Source: Anaerolineales bacterium (GTDB taxonomy: Bacteria; Chloroflexota; Anaerolineae; 4572-78; J111). Taken from it: 64,000 nucleotides of DNA. The notes beneath the pieces were generated by a model. The model made no database searches and was not told the DNA's origin. It saw only the letters and a list, made by a program, of their open reading frames with translations. Shown here piece after piece: positions 16,868 to 26,191 of the stretch; positions within the stretch are counted from its first letter, which is position 1, and the number at the start of each line of letters is the position of its first letter. The stretch spans positions 124,001 to 188,000 of the forward strand of contig JACKAU010000010.1 of assembly GCA_020634855.1 (NCBI GenBank). Reading direction: 5' to 3'. Made by a program: the position numbers and the translations under genes.

Positions 16868-18856
16868 GTGGTCACGACAAATCCTTTTCGCAAAACCTTC
16901 ATTGGTCAATCCCCAAGATTATTCGGCTTGCTTTTAACAACGTTTGTTGTTTTAACTTCAAATAGCCCTTATGATGTTTTTGCCGCTCAACCTGACGCGT
17001 CAACACGCATTTTTGTGCTGATGGCGATCGATAGTAGCGACGAACAATTTAATCAAGTTCAATCGTACATTGAGGCTCAAGCAGGCCAGGCCACTCACAT
17101 TTTTCCGAACCAAGCGATCTTTGCCAAAGTTCCAGCCGACGTAGTTCAGTCAATTCAGATGCTACCGGGAGTGGCTCATGTTTTTACGCAACCTGTCGAT
17201 TTGGCTGCGGTAGATGTCTATGGATCTAAGACTCGGCAGTTGGCTAGCGTGTGGAATAGTATTATCGCGCCGCCTGATGCAGACAGTATAGCCAGTCAAT
17301 CCGTCGGCGATCATTTCAGTGAGGAACCCCACACCTTCACTGCCCCTGATTTACCGCCTGCCGGCGAGGTAAACCTGGCTGGTGCTACTTCGGTGACGCC
17401 GGGGTATTATCAAACCAGCGAATATATGGCCGGCACTGTCGCCGTTGGGATTGTATTAGTCGAAAGTAACGGCGTTACCGACCCTTCATCCGAAAATTGG
17501 ACTACTGATGAAAAACAGTTGGTTTTTAATGAAATCGTCAATGCCATGAACTGGTGGGCGGAACTTGAACCCCGGGCCAATTTGAGTTTCGTATATGATG
17601 ATCATTTTACCCATCCGCTGCCCACGACAGTTGAGCCGATCACCCGGCCCTATTCTGATCAACAATACTGGATACACGATGCGATGGCAGCCCTAGGCTA
17701 CAATTCTTCTTCTTACTTTACTCAGGTGCGGGATTACAATAATGATCTACGCGATACCTATAACACCGACTGGGCCTTTACTATTTTTGTGGCCGATAGT
17801 TCCAAAGACAGTGACAACCGCTTCAGCGATGGCTATTTTGCTTACGCATATTTGGGGGGGCCATTCATGGTCATGACTTATGGGAATAATGGGTATGGCC
17901 CGAATTACATGGACGCTGTGGCTACTCACGAAATGGGTCACATTTTCCACGCGCTCGACCAATATTCGGGTGCTCAGCAAGCCTGTGATAGGAAATCCGG
18001 CTACTTAGACATTGAAAACCAAAACAGCCAGTACGGCACTTGTGCCATAAACGAAGGTAGTATTATGCGCGGGCAAACTTCTCCTTTTAGTGGGCGACAG
18101 ATCGATTCCTATGCGGCCGGACAGATTGGTTGGCGAGACAGCGATAACGATAATATCTTTGATCCGTTGGACACTAACTTGCCGGTTACGATTAATCATT
18201 TTTCCAATGCGGAAAATACGATTACGGTTGATGGAACGGCCAGTATTACGCCTTATCCTTCGCCGCGTCGCGACAGCGTGACAATTAATCGACTGACCGG
18301 GGTAAAGTTTCGATTTAACGATAATAATTGGCAGGCGGCTACAGCAAATGATGGCCAGTTTAACTCCACTAGCGAGGACTATACCGTTACCACTAGCTTG
18401 ACAACACCCGGTCAATATACCCTTTATATCGCGGCGACCGATTCGGCCGGCAATATCTCGACAGAATATGCGACCCATTCGGTATCGATTCTTGACCCTG
18501 TCGATGGCGGCCTAAACACCGAAATCGATCTGCCGACAGAAGTTACTCCTAACAAACTAGCTCAAATTCAAGGCAGGTCTTACGATATGTTGGGAGGGAC
18601 GGTTAAGCAGGTTGAGTACAGATTCAATGGCGGGACGTGGCAACCGGCTCAACCGGTTGATGGGGCGTTTGATAGTAACTATGAAGAATTTCTAATTTCG
18701 ATCATCAACAGCGCACAAGTTGAGCCGGGAGCCTATACTATTGAGGCCCGCGCCACTGATGGTAAGGGGTATACCGAGGTGAATTCGGCCAGCCAACAGG
18801 TTCAAGTTAAGGATGTAGTGTTAACTTTCTTACCTTTAATCGGTTCCGGTAGTTAG
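16868..18856 (+). CDS. Secreted zinc metalloprotease with C-terminal Ig-like domains
   Basis: A 662-residue secreted protein. A signal peptide spans ~1-40 (hydrophobic LLLTTFVVLTSN, cleavage near VFAAQ). A propeptide-like region covers ~45-110. The catalytic motif is HEMGHIFHALD: H354, E355, H358 and D364, the spacing of HExxHxxGxxD zincins such as snapalysin, though the usual Gly is His361. A Met-containing EGSIMRG segment follows as a likely Met-turn. Cysteines in QQACDRK and YGTCAIN may form a disulphide. Two beta-sandwich repeats lie at ~460-560 and ~565-655 (VKFRFNDNNWQAA, VEYRFNGGTWQPA). The C-terminus VLTFLPLIGSGS resembles a short tail common on secreted Chloroflexota proteins. GTG start with AGAGG upstream. 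Confidence 0.82.
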   Translation: MVTTNPFRKTFIGQSPRLFGLLLTTFVVLTSNSPYDVFAAQPDASTRIFVLMAIDSSDEQFNQVQSYIEAQAGQATHIFPNQAIFAKVPADVVQSIQMLPGVAHVFTQPVDLAAVDVYGSKTRQLASVWNSIIAPPDADSIASQSVGDHFSEEPHTFTAPDLPPAGEVNLAGATSVTPGYYQTSEYMAGTVAVGIVLVESNGVTDPSSENWTTDEKQLVFNEIVNAMNWWAELEPRANLSFVYDDHFTHPLPTTVEPITRPYSDQQYWIHDAMAALGYNSSSYFTQVRDYNNDLRDTYNTDWAFTIFVADSSKDSDNRFSDGYFAYAYLGGPFMVMTYGNNGYGPNYMDAVATHEMGHIFHALDQYSGAQQACDRKSGYLDIENQNSQYGTCAINEGSIMRGQTSPFSGRQIDSYAAGQIGWRDSDNDNIFDPLDTNLPVTINHFSNAENTITVDGTASITPYPSPRRDSVTINRLTGVKFRFNDNNWQAATANDGQFNSTSEDYTVTTSLTTPGQYTLYIAATDSAGNISTEYATHSVSILDPVDGGLNTEIDLPTEVTPNKLAQIQGRSYDMLGGTVKQVEYRFNGGTWQPAQPVDGAFDSNYEEFLISIINSAQVEPGAYTIEARATDGKGYTEVNSASQQVQVKDVVLTFLPLIGSGS

Positions 18857-18871
18857 AGATAATTGATATGA

Positions 18872-20512
18872 CTACCACAGTATGCCCATTTTGCTGAAGG
18901 ACCATTCCGGCCCAACCGGCGCGTTGGCGATGATTAAACTCTGGTTCGATCCATTTCCGTCCATCTTCCAAATAGCCCATTGCCCACCGCGGGCACTACG
19001 AAAAATAATTTCCCCCGTAGGTAGAAAGCCAGGCAGAGTATCATGCCCCGGCGTATCGGTTAGCCGAGTTAGCTCACTGCCGTCGGGTTTGACCGTATAG
19101 ATATCAACATTGCCACCGACATCGCGGCTAAACGCGATGGTTTCGCCATCGGGCGACCAGGCCGGAAACGAGTCAGCGCCGCCGGCTGTAATGCGCGTGT
19201 GACCAGAGTCGGTACGGTTGGAGATCCAGAGGCCGGTTTGGTTGTTGCGCCCGGAACGATAAACGATTTTTTGACTGTCCGGCGACCAATCGGCCTGTTC
19301 GCCAATGATCTCGTATCGAAACTGCTGGTTGGTGTTGGTTCCCAGAAAGTAAATTCGGCGACCGCCGCCGCGGTCGCCGTCGTAGGCAATCATACTGCCG
19401 TCCGGCGAAACGTTGGCCCAGCGGGCCGTGCCGTCATTCCAGCCGTGCCCTTGAAAGAGGCTGAGTTGGCTTACATTGGCCGGCAGTGGTGAGGCATTGA
19501 GGCGTGCAATGCCGTTGGTTACTCCTGTTAAAGAATAGCGTTGACCATTGATATATTGATGATCGACGCCTTCTTCGCCATAAAAGAAGATATAGCGACC
19601 ATCCGGCGACCACGACGGGCCGGCTCCTCCGCGTAGAATGAACTGCTCAAAGCTGCCCTCAGTGTCACCTACATAGAGATTGTGCTTCTCGCCATCCCAC
19701 TTGGTGTAAGCCAGCTTGAAAACTTTGGCAATCTCTGCCGGCTCAAAATCATCTGGTTTCTGAGAGGCTTCGCCATCATCGCTTATCTCAAAACTGCCCG
19801 AAGTGACGAGATCCCCATTGATATAAAATTCCAAATCCCAGCGGCCTTCCGGCAGCGGGCCTTGACCCGTTTCGATGACATATTCATAAATGCCGCTTTC
19901 GCCCTCAAGCCAGGGCTGCGTCGAGCGCGAGATTTCTTGACCATCGTGATACCAAACTTGAGTCCAGGCGTCTTCCGGTGATAAGTTGTTATATTCGAAG
20001 CTGGCAAGAATAGTAACTACGCCGGTTTTGAATGAGTCGTGAGCTTGCTTGGGATCGGTTTTTGGCGCAAACGTTATTTCACTCATATTGGGCGTGCCGG
20101 TCCCTGTCGGACCAGTCAGTCCTTTGGCCGGCGACTCCATCTCCACCGATTCATTTTCATTGAGCGATTTGGTTTCATCCTTCGAACTAATAGATGTAGA
20201 TTGGTTAGGTTCAGTTGTGGCTGCTGCAGCGTTGTTGTCGGATCCTCCAAAAATAAAGCTGCCGGCGGTCAGTAAGCCAGTGCCACCCAGTAAACCAACA
20301 CACAGGAGCAAGACGCAGCCAATGCCGCCAATGATCAGCATGTTGTTAGAGCTGGCTTCGCTTTGAGGCGCAGCCTCCGGCGGCGAGATCTCCCCGCCGG
20401 GGCTGTTGTTGGCCTCTAACACCTCAGCCGGCAGCTCAATTTTGCTGGCAATCGTCTCCTGATCCGAAGCGTTAACTTCGGAGGAGACGTCAGGCTGATG
20501 ACTATCGGGCAT
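18872..20512 (-). CDS. Membrane-anchored TolB/WD40-like beta-propeller protein
   Basis: A 546-residue protein with an acidic N-terminal ~55 residues and one membrane helix at ~58-85 (MLIIGGIGCVLLLCVGLL). A Ser/Thr/Asn-rich linker and a small beta domain (~145-245, with WYHDGQEISRS and GRWDLEFYINGD) come next. The C-terminal half has PD40/TolB-type propeller blades: WSPDGRYIFFYG, VSPDGSMIAYDG, WSPDSQKIVYRSG, WSPDGETIAFSRD and FLPTGEIIFRS. It lacks the Tol-Pal context and is probably a surface sensor or binding protein. It is the third gene of an operon with a sigma factor and an anti-sigma candidate, 14 bases after the latter. Confidence 0.85.
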   Translation of the reverse strand: MPDSHQPDVSSEVNASDQETIASKIELPAEVLEANNSPGGEISPPEAAPQSEASSNNMLIIGGIGCVLLLCVGLLGGTGLLTAGSFIFGGSDNNAAAATTEPNQSTSISSKDETKSLNENESVEMESPAKGLTGPTGTGTPNMSEITFAPKTDPKQAHDSFKTGVVTILASFEYNNLSPEDAWTQVWYHDGQEISRSTQPWLEGESGIYEYVIETGQGPLPEGRWDLEFYINGDLVTSGSFEISDDGEASQKPDDFEPAEIAKVFKLAYTKWDGEKHNLYVGDTEGSFEQFILRGGAGPSWSPDGRYIFFYGEEGVDHQYINGQRYSLTGVTNGIARLNASPLPANVSQLSLFQGHGWNDGTARWANVSPDGSMIAYDGDRGGGRRIYFLGTNTNQQFRYEIIGEQADWSPDSQKIVYRSGRNNQTGLWISNRTDSGHTRITAGGADSFPAWSPDGETIAFSRDVGGNVDIYTVKPDGSELTRLTDTPGHDTLPGFLPTGEIIFRSARGGQWAIWKMDGNGSNQSLIIANAPVGPEWSFSKMGILW

Positions 20513-20526
20513 GATAAATTCCTCCG

Positions 20527-22074
20527 TTACTTCTTCTTTCCGCCTTTGCCGGGGTTGTCCTCATCATGGTGGTCGGGATCGTTGCCATGACCACGGTCGT
20601 GGTCGCCGCCTTTATTTTTACCGCCACCGCCACCACCACCGCCACCGTCATCATCATCATCACCCCCACCCCCATCGGGGGCAGGGTAGGGGACACCGCT
20701 ATCGAAGTCGCCAGTAATAATGGTAACATTGATAACAATGATCTTAATGGCGATAAAAGCGCCATCGGGTTGCAGCCAGCCGATGATCTTGACTTTAGAT
20801 CCGGGAATAAATTTAATCGGTAGACCGGTACATTCATTAATAATAATGATATTACCATCAACCAGATAGGTTTGCTCGCCATATTCGTGAATAAAGCCTT
20901 CGAGCGAGACCCACTTAGCGCCTTGCTTCACGATCGTAATAATCTGGCTGCGCGTTGAGAAGTCGTCGTCATGGTCAGACTCATGCCCTCGACCAGGGTT
21001 GTCCTCATCGTTTCCGTCAGGGTCATTACCGTGACCACGATTGTGATCCCAGTATTCATCATCGTCGGAAATTTCAATCCGATTTTCAACGGAAACCCGT
21101 ACTTTGATGACGGTACCATCCGGCTGGTCCCACCAACTGTCGCCGACATCAACGTTAATATCAAGATTAATCTCTTGGTCGATAGAAATTGGGTTCATAT
21201 TGGCAAAGTAGATAGGATGATTAGAGGTCTGATCAATGGTCGATTCGGGGGTGGGGCCAATGTCCTCAACTTCGGGAGTAGGTGGCAAGTCCAATTTGTC
21301 GGAAAGGATATCGACTTTATTGACAAACTCGGCGCCTTCGATGACTTCCCAAACCAAGGCCGCATTCGCTACCGGTGCGCTGCTATAGTTAACAAGCGTG
21401 CTATGAGTTACATACGCGCCTTTACATAGGTTTATATTTGGGAATCTGTTCACAATGATGATTGGAGGGAAGTTGCCCGTGCCGGGGCCGTCCGGATGGG
21501 TCGGCGTTGCCGAGGGTGAGGGTATGGGTGTTGTCGGTGTAGTCGTTGAGACGGCAGTTGAGGTCATAGTGGGGGTTCCGGTGACGGGGGGTGTTGTCGT
21601 TAAAGTCATAACGGGAGTGCCGGTTACCGTTGAGGTATAGACACTTGTGGGTTGATGCTCGTCATCATCGTCACCCGGCTCGGCGGCGACAGCTGTGCCG
21701 GTCGGCTCATCGGTTCCAACCACCGGTGGATTGTCGGAACCAATGATCACGACACTGGTCGCGATCAGCGCAATAAATCCCGTTCCGGTTACAATCACCA
21801 TCACCACAATGATTATGCTGATAAACCAGATTTTGGATAAACCTAAAAACGTCATGGGTGAACCTCCATTCATGGGGCCGAACCAGCTCGCTAGGCTGCT
21901 CTGAAAGGCGGTCTGGGCGGCCGTACTGGCTTGAAATTGGGTTTGCGAGATTCGTTGGCCAACATCCAAAAGTTCCGGTAAATCGTCGATTTCGGGGAGC
22001 CCCTCTAATGACTCGCCGGCCAACATACGATCGATTTGGTCAGAAAAGAGATCAGCAAATTCTTGTTCGTTCAT
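20527..22074 (-). CDS. Membrane protein with DUF5666-like domain, candidate anti-sigma factor
   Basis: A 515-residue protein translated from an ATG overlapping the sigma-factor stop by 4 bases. The N-terminal ~75 residues (MNEQEFADLFSDQIDRMLAGE) are cytoplasmic and helical. One membrane helix lies at ~83-112 (IWFISIIIVVMVIV). Outside are a Thr/Pro linker, a beta-rich domain (~195-350) and a DUF5666-like segment (~375-440: WVSLEGFIHEYG, VDGNIIIINECTG, GSKVKIIGWL). Two stretches rich in Asp, His, Gly and Asn (GHGNDPDGNDEDNPG and a repeat of it at the C-terminus) may bind metal. The C-terminal Gly/Asp run is low complexity. Position and topology fit an anti-sigma factor; no zinc anti-sigma motif (HxxxCxxC) is present. 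Confidence 0.8.
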   Translation of the reverse strand: MNEQEFADLFSDQIDRMLAGESLEGLPEIDDLPELLDVGQRISQTQFQASTAAQTAFQSSLASWFGPMNGGSPMTFLGLSKIWFISIIIVVMVIVTGTGFIALIATSVVIIGSDNPPVVGTDEPTGTAVAAEPGDDDDEHQPTSVYTSTVTGTPVMTLTTTPPVTGTPTMTSTAVSTTTPTTPIPSPSATPTHPDGPGTGNFPPIIIVNRFPNINLCKGAYVTHSTLVNYSSAPVANAALVWEVIEGAEFVNKVDILSDKLDLPPTPEVEDIGPTPESTIDQTSNHPIYFANMNPISIDQEINLDINVDVGDSWWDQPDGTVIKVRVSVENRIEISDDDEYWDHNRGHGNDPDGNDEDNPGRGHESDHDDDFSTRSQIITIVKQGAKWVSLEGFIHEYGEQTYLVDGNIIIINECTGLPIKFIPGSKVKIIGWLQPDGAFIAIKIIVINVTIITGDFDSGVPYPAPDGGGGDDDDDGGGGGGGGGKNKGGDHDRGHGNDPDHHDEDNPGKGGKKK

Positions 22075-22640
22075 TGAGCTGCCTCCTTGTCGATCATATA
22101 TTGGCGCAAGCGACGTACGGCTCGCAGCAGCACGACGCTGACGGTTTTCTCCTTGAGGTCCATAATCTCACCGATTTCTTTGTTTCCGAGCCTACCGGCA
22201 AATTTGAGGCTGATGATTTCCTGGTCGCGCTCGTTCAAGTGCTCGATCCCTTGTAGCAGTTGAGCCAGGGTTTCTTTTTGTACCACTTGTGACTCAGGTG
22301 ATGGTTCGGGCGTCACTAAATCCGGGGGAAGCCCGGACTCACTCTCCCAAGCGGAGCGGCGTTCATGGCTTCGGTAAAAGTTGGCCAACGTATTGTGGGC
22401 AATGCGGAAGAGCCACGTTGAAAATGATCCCTTGTCAGGATCGAACCGATCCCGATGGGTGTAGGCTCGTTCAAAAACGACGCCGATCAAATCCTCCGCA
22501 TCCTCAACTGCATTGACCCGGTAACGCAAATAGCTATAGATACGCGGGTAATGCTCCTGGAACAGTCCGGCCAAATTTGGGTTCGACGTCGTGTCGGGAC
22601 TGTGCCTCTGTTTATTGGGTTTTGTTTCGACTGCTTGCAA
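22071..22640 (-). CDS. RNA polymerase sigma factor, ECF-type sigma-70 family
   Basis: A sigma factor of about 189 residues. Region 2 is seen in FQEHYPRIYSYLRYRVNAVEDAEDLIG and STWLFRIAHNTLANFYRSHERR. Region 4 is seen in LNERDQEIISLKFAGRLGNKEIGEIMDLKEKTVSVVLLRAVRRL, a helix-turn-helix for -35 recognition. There is no region 3 or 1.1, as in extracytoplasmic-function factors. TTG 22640 is chosen because AGGAG lies 8 bases upstream; an in-frame GTG at 22649 overlaps that AGGAG. The next gene overlaps the stop by 4 bases. The expected arrangement is release by the membrane protein and control of envelope genes; the targets are unknown. Confidence 0.93.
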   Translation of the reverse strand: MQAVETKPNKQRHSPDTTSNPNLAGLFQEHYPRIYSYLRYRVNAVEDAEDLIGVVFERAYTHRDRFDPDKGSFSTWLFRIAHNTLANFYRSHERRSAWESESGLPPDLVTPEPSPESQVVQKETLAQLLQGIEHLNERDQEIISLKFAGRLGNKEIGEIMDLKEKTVSVVLLRAVRRLRQYMIDKEAAQ

Positions 22641-22842
22641 GGTCGTCACTCCTATCCGAGCTCAGGTCAGGGGTGTTTCACTTATTATTACACCGATAGC
22701 GGGCATTTACTACACTTTTATTGAAAATTCTTCGAAACATGGGGGGAATAGTTGCTAAAAACCCCCTTTGTGCGGTAATTTCAAGTAACGATAGTGTTTG
22801 ATATGTTGTTACGATGACAAATTGTCCCATACGGAGGAGAAG

Positions 22843-23379
22843 TTGACAGGACCTACGCATGTTGTTATTGCCGCGGCGGCGACCCTTATTCTGGGTCAAC
22901 AGACGGGTCACACACCTCAGGGCGTTTTAGCCTGGGGTGTCGTTTTAGGAGCTGCCTTGATCCCAGATATCGATGAACCCCGCTCGACAGCCAGTAATCC
23001 GGCAGGTTTACTTGGAAAACTGATGCCGCGTTGGGTACAGACATTCCTGAACACGCCGTTTCAGGCGATCAGTTCGTCGCTGCGGTCGGTTTTTGGCCAT
23101 CGCGGCGCAACGCATTATTTGATCTGGCCGTTGGTGGGCGGTGCATTGGGCTGGTACTATTCGCTGCCGCTGCTGTGGTGGCTGGCTTGGGGTTATCTGC
23201 TGCACCTTCTGGCCGATTGGGTGACCCTGGTGGGGATTCCGGCTTTCGGCCCATTTCGCCGCCGTAATTTTTCAATCTTGCCCAAACCACTCCGTATTAA
23301 AACCGGTGGGCCGGTTGAGACATTGATCAATACGATTTGCTGGCTGTATTTATTATATGCTGTCTATGTATATTTTTAG
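22843..23379 (+). CDS. YdjM/DUF457-family membrane-bound metal-dependent hydrolase
   Basis: A 178-residue inner-membrane protein. The family pattern is present: an N-terminal THVVIAAAATLILG helix, GAALIPDIDEPRS with conserved acids, GHRGATHYLIWP with metal-ligand-type histidines, and LLHLLADWVTLVGIPAFGPF. About four membrane segments are visible. Members are annotated as LexA-regulated or metal-dependent hydrolases without a known substrate. The start is TTG 22843, with GGAGGAG 3-5 bases upstream; an upstream in-frame start adds an unsupported extension. It is divergent from the sigma operon. Confidence 0.85.
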   Translation: MTGPTHVVIAAAATLILGQQTGHTPQGVLAWGVVLGAALIPDIDEPRSTASNPAGLLGKLMPRWVQTFLNTPFQAISSSLRSVFGHRGATHYLIWPLVGGALGWYYSLPLLWWLAWGYLLHLLADWVTLVGIPAFGPFRRRNFSILPKPLRIKTGGPVETLINTICWLYLLYAVYVYF

Positions 23380-23530
23380 CGGAACGGCTGTTATTGAAGG
23401 GTTTTTTATTAAAGACAGGGGAGTCGAGTAAGTTTTCTTTTGCCGAGTTGTACTTTCTCAGCCTGGGGAAAACGGGGATGGCTGCGCGTCTGCCCCATAA
23501 TGGCGTTTACCAGGATGTGGTGGCCTGTAC

Positions 23531-24904
23531 TTATTCAGTCGGTTCCGTCGGTACGGTGAATCGAAAGGTTGCGCCCTGATCCGGCTCACTTTCCACCCAA
23601 ATCCGGCCCCTATTTCGTTCGACCATCTCTTTGGTGATAATCAACCCTAGTCCGGTTCCTTTTTCTTCATTGGTGCCAAGTGTGGTGTAATGCTCGTCGA
23701 TGCGGAAAAGCTTGGGCTGATTTTCCCGGCTGATCCCGACGCCGGTGTCTTTAACGGCAATCTCCACGAAGCCAATACCCTGATTTGGTTGAGCATTATT
23801 ATTTCTGACCGAAATGGTTATCTGGCCCTGCGGCGGAGTGAACTTGATCGCATTTGATGTAAGATTGCGTAGGACGATATTTAGCATGTTGACATCGGCA
23901 AAAACGTGAACACCCTCGTCAATCTCGCTCTTTAAATGGATTTCCTTATTAGCCGCACTTTGGTCAAACAGCCAGAGGTTATTTTCAATAATATCGTTAA
24001 GGTTAACATGAACCGGATCAAAATTAATTCGCTCCATTTGCATGCGAGACCATTGCAGCAGATTATCCAGCAGATCGATCACCCGGCTGCCGGCATCATA
24101 GATCGTTTGACACCGCTGTCGAACCTCGTCGGCGCTGACGTAATCGGCTATTTCGATGAGTAGTTCGGCGTTGCCTAAAACGGGCAGGAACGGCCCTTTT
24201 AAATCGTGAGCCACAATCGAAAAAAATCTGTCTTTTTCCGTGTTGAGTTTGGTGAGTTCTTCGGTTTGCTTGGCCAGAAACTCTTTCTCCAGGCGCAGCT
24301 TTTCCTGCTCTAGGCGTTCGGCCTCTAGTTTTTGGCGAAGTTCAATTTCTTGCCGCAATTTCTGGTTGATTTGTTGTAGCTCTTTTTTTTGATTTTCGAT
24401 AGTAGTCAGATCGCGATAGGAGCGCAGCGCGCCGATGACGGCAGAGGTGATTTTGGTACGGGTCAGTTCGGTTTTGGTGGTGTAGTCGTTGATATCATAA
24501 TCCATAAAAATCAGTTCTTCCGGCGCTTTGCCAGGTTGCCCGGTGCGGATGATAATCCGGACTAACCTGTTCACCAGTTTATCACGAATGTATTGCGCCA
24601 ATTCCAGGCCGGCCTGGTCACTTTCCATAACCACATCTAATAAAATCAGCGCGATGTCGGGCTGGTCTTGCAGTATCTCTTTGGCCTCTTGGGCCGAAAA
24701 AGCAGAATAGAACTGTAGTATCTTACGCTCAAACTTTAATCGTTTCAACGCCAGTTTGGCTACCTGATGGGCTTCCAACTTATCATCAACAATCAATATT
24801 TTCCAACAATTACAATCTTCCTCGGGTTGGTTTTGGGCGGCTTCATCTATCGATGGGGACTCTCCCAGAAAGATCTGATCTGACAAGTCAGTTTTGTTGT
24901 TCAT
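23531..24904 (-). CDS. Receiver-histidine kinase protein (REC-coiled coil-HisKA-HATPase)
   Basis: A 457-residue cytoplasmic protein and last gene of a four-gene sensory operon. An N-terminal receiver (~35-165) has acidic pair D40-D41 and phospho-acceptor D90 (ALILLDVVME). It is followed by RTGQPGKAPEE and YDINDYTTKTELTR, a block also in the first operon gene. A strong coiled coil (~168-222) rich in Glu, Leu, Gln and Arg leads to HisKA H233 (FFSIVAHDLKGPF) and an HATPase with DTGVGI and GTGLGLIITKE. There is no output domain. It may take phosphate on D90 and pass or sense it through its own kinase core. ATG 24904 has AGGAG 6-7 bases upstream. Confidence 0.93.
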   Translation of the reverse strand: MNNKTDLSDQIFLGESPSIDEAAQNQPEEDCNCWKILIVDDKLEAHQVAKLALKRLKFERKILQFYSAFSAQEAKEILQDQPDIALILLDVVMESDQAGLELAQYIRDKLVNRLVRIIIRTGQPGKAPEELIFMDYDINDYTTKTELTRTKITSAVIGALRSYRDLTTIENQKKELQQINQKLRQEIELRQKLEAERLEQEKLRLEKEFLAKQTEELTKLNTEKDRFFSIVAHDLKGPFLPVLGNAELLIEIADYVSADEVRQRCQTIYDAGSRVIDLLDNLLQWSRMQMERINFDPVHVNLNDIIENNLWLFDQSAANKEIHLKSEIDEGVHVFADVNMLNIVLRNLTSNAIKFTPPQGQITISVRNNNAQPNQGIGFVEIAVKDTGVGISRENQPKLFRIDEHYTTLGTNEEKGTGLGLIITKEMVERNRGRIWVESEPDQGATFRFTVPTEPTE

Positions 24905-24913
24905 TATTTACTC

Positions 24914-26191
24914 CTATTGATTGAGCCGAGAGGGAAGTTCAATGGTGAATTTAGTCCCCTCTCCCAACCTACTGTCGCAATAAATTGAGCCTTTTAATTT
25001 CTGGGTAACTAGGTTGTAAACGATGTGGAGACCAAGGCCGCTCCCCCCTTGGCTGCGAGCAGTGGTGAAAAAGGGTTCAAAAATTTGCCCCAAATTTTCG
25101 GCTGGTATGCCTGATCCATTATCGGCATATTGAATAATAACTTTATTATCGGTCTGGCTGAGATCAAAATGCATCTGGCCAGCTTGCTGATCGGTAAAGG
25201 CGTGGGTAATAGAATTGAGTACCAAATTGGTAACCACTTGAGCCAGCGCGCCCGGATAGCTGTCCATAATAATGTCATCGTCGCCGTTGATGGTCAGTTC
25301 GTGGTGGGTCTTTTTTAGTTTTGGGGTTAAGTTGTAAATGGTTTCTTCCAAATACGTCTTCAGGTTGAATGAGCGCCTTTCCAGACTGCTTTGATCAACG
25401 GCCACTTGTTTGAAATTTTTTACCATTTTCGCCGCCTGCTGCAAATTTCGCAATATGAGCTGGCTGCTTTCCTCGGCTGTGTTCAAATAGGCTTCCAGGT
25501 CAGAGCGTTTGAGATTGTTCTCGCGATAAGCGTTGAGCAGTTCTTGGGTTTCGTCCTCCAGCACCGAGGCCGCCGTAATGCTAAACCCGACCGGATTATT
25601 GATTTCGTGGGCCACGCCGGCCACTAACCCGCCTAAAGCGGCCATCTTTTCCGATTCAACAAGTTGAGCCTGAGTATCCTTAAGATCTTGCAACGCTTGG
25701 TGGAGGGCCTCGTTAGCCCGCTGGCGTTCGATAATTTCCTGTTCAAGTTGGCGATTTTTTTCTTCTAAGCTGGCTCGCATTTGGCGCAAAGCCAAATGAG
25801 TCTCCACCCGGACTAAAACCTCTTCGACTTGAAAGGGCTTGGTGATGTAATCTACCCCCCCGATAGCAAAAGCTTTGACTTTATCCAAAACCTCATTGAG
25901 GGCGCTCAGAAAGATGATAGGGATGTCTTGGGTTTGCTCATCGGCCTTAAGCTGCTCGCAGACAGCGTAGCCGTCTATGTCCGGCATCATAATATCGAGT
26001 AGAATGAGATCGGGCGGGTCGGCCTGGGCGGCGGCTAAGGCTCTGGCGCCGTTAGCGGCCGGTCTAACCTGGTAGCCTCGCTGAGCTAATATTTCGACCA
26101 GCAGCCGCAAGTTGGCTTTGGTGTCATCTACCACCAGAATATTGGCCAGCGTGTCGGCATGGGGTTGATCTGCTGCTGAAGAGTTGGTCAT
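24914..26191 (-). CDS. Receiver-histidine kinase protein (REC-coiled coil-HisKA-HATPase)
   Basis: A 425-residue cytoplasmic protein. The receiver (~15-135) has D22-D23, phospho-acceptor D66 (LILLDIMMPDIDG) and K118. After a coiled coil the kinase has H195 in LGGLVAGVAHEINNPVG, the HEINNP type of HisKA. The HATPase has NLVLNSITHAF, YADNGSGIPAENLG and GGSGLGLHIVYNLV. It starts inside the stop of the large hybrid kinase (4-base overlap), so translation is coupled. This receiver differs from those in the first and last operon genes and lacks the RTGQPG block. Confidence 0.93.
   Translation of the reverse strand: MTNSSAADQPHADTLANILVVDDTKANLRLLVEILAQRGYQVRPAANGARALAAAQADPPDLILLDIMMPDIDGYAVCEQLKADEQTQDIPIIFLSALNEVLDKVKAFAIGGVDYITKPFQVEEVLVRVETHLALRQMRASLEEKNRQLEQEIIERQRANEALHQALQDLKDTQAQLVESEKMAALGGLVAGVAHEINNPVGFSITAASVLEDETQELLNAYRENNLKRSDLEAYLNTAEESSQLILRNLQQAAKMVKNFKQVAVDQSSLERRSFNLKTYLEETIYNLTPKLKKTHHELTINGDDDIIMDSYPGALAQVVTNLVLNSITHAFTDQQAGQMHFDLSQTDNKVIIQYADNGSGIPAENLGQIFEPFFTTARSQGGSGLGLHIVYNLVTQKLKGSIYCDSRLGEGTKFTIELPSRLNQ

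Noticed and set aside
20511..20823. Plus-strand frames over the Gly/Asp/His-rich end of the membrane protein gene
   Set aside because: They are shadows of low-complexity codons of the minus-strand gene.
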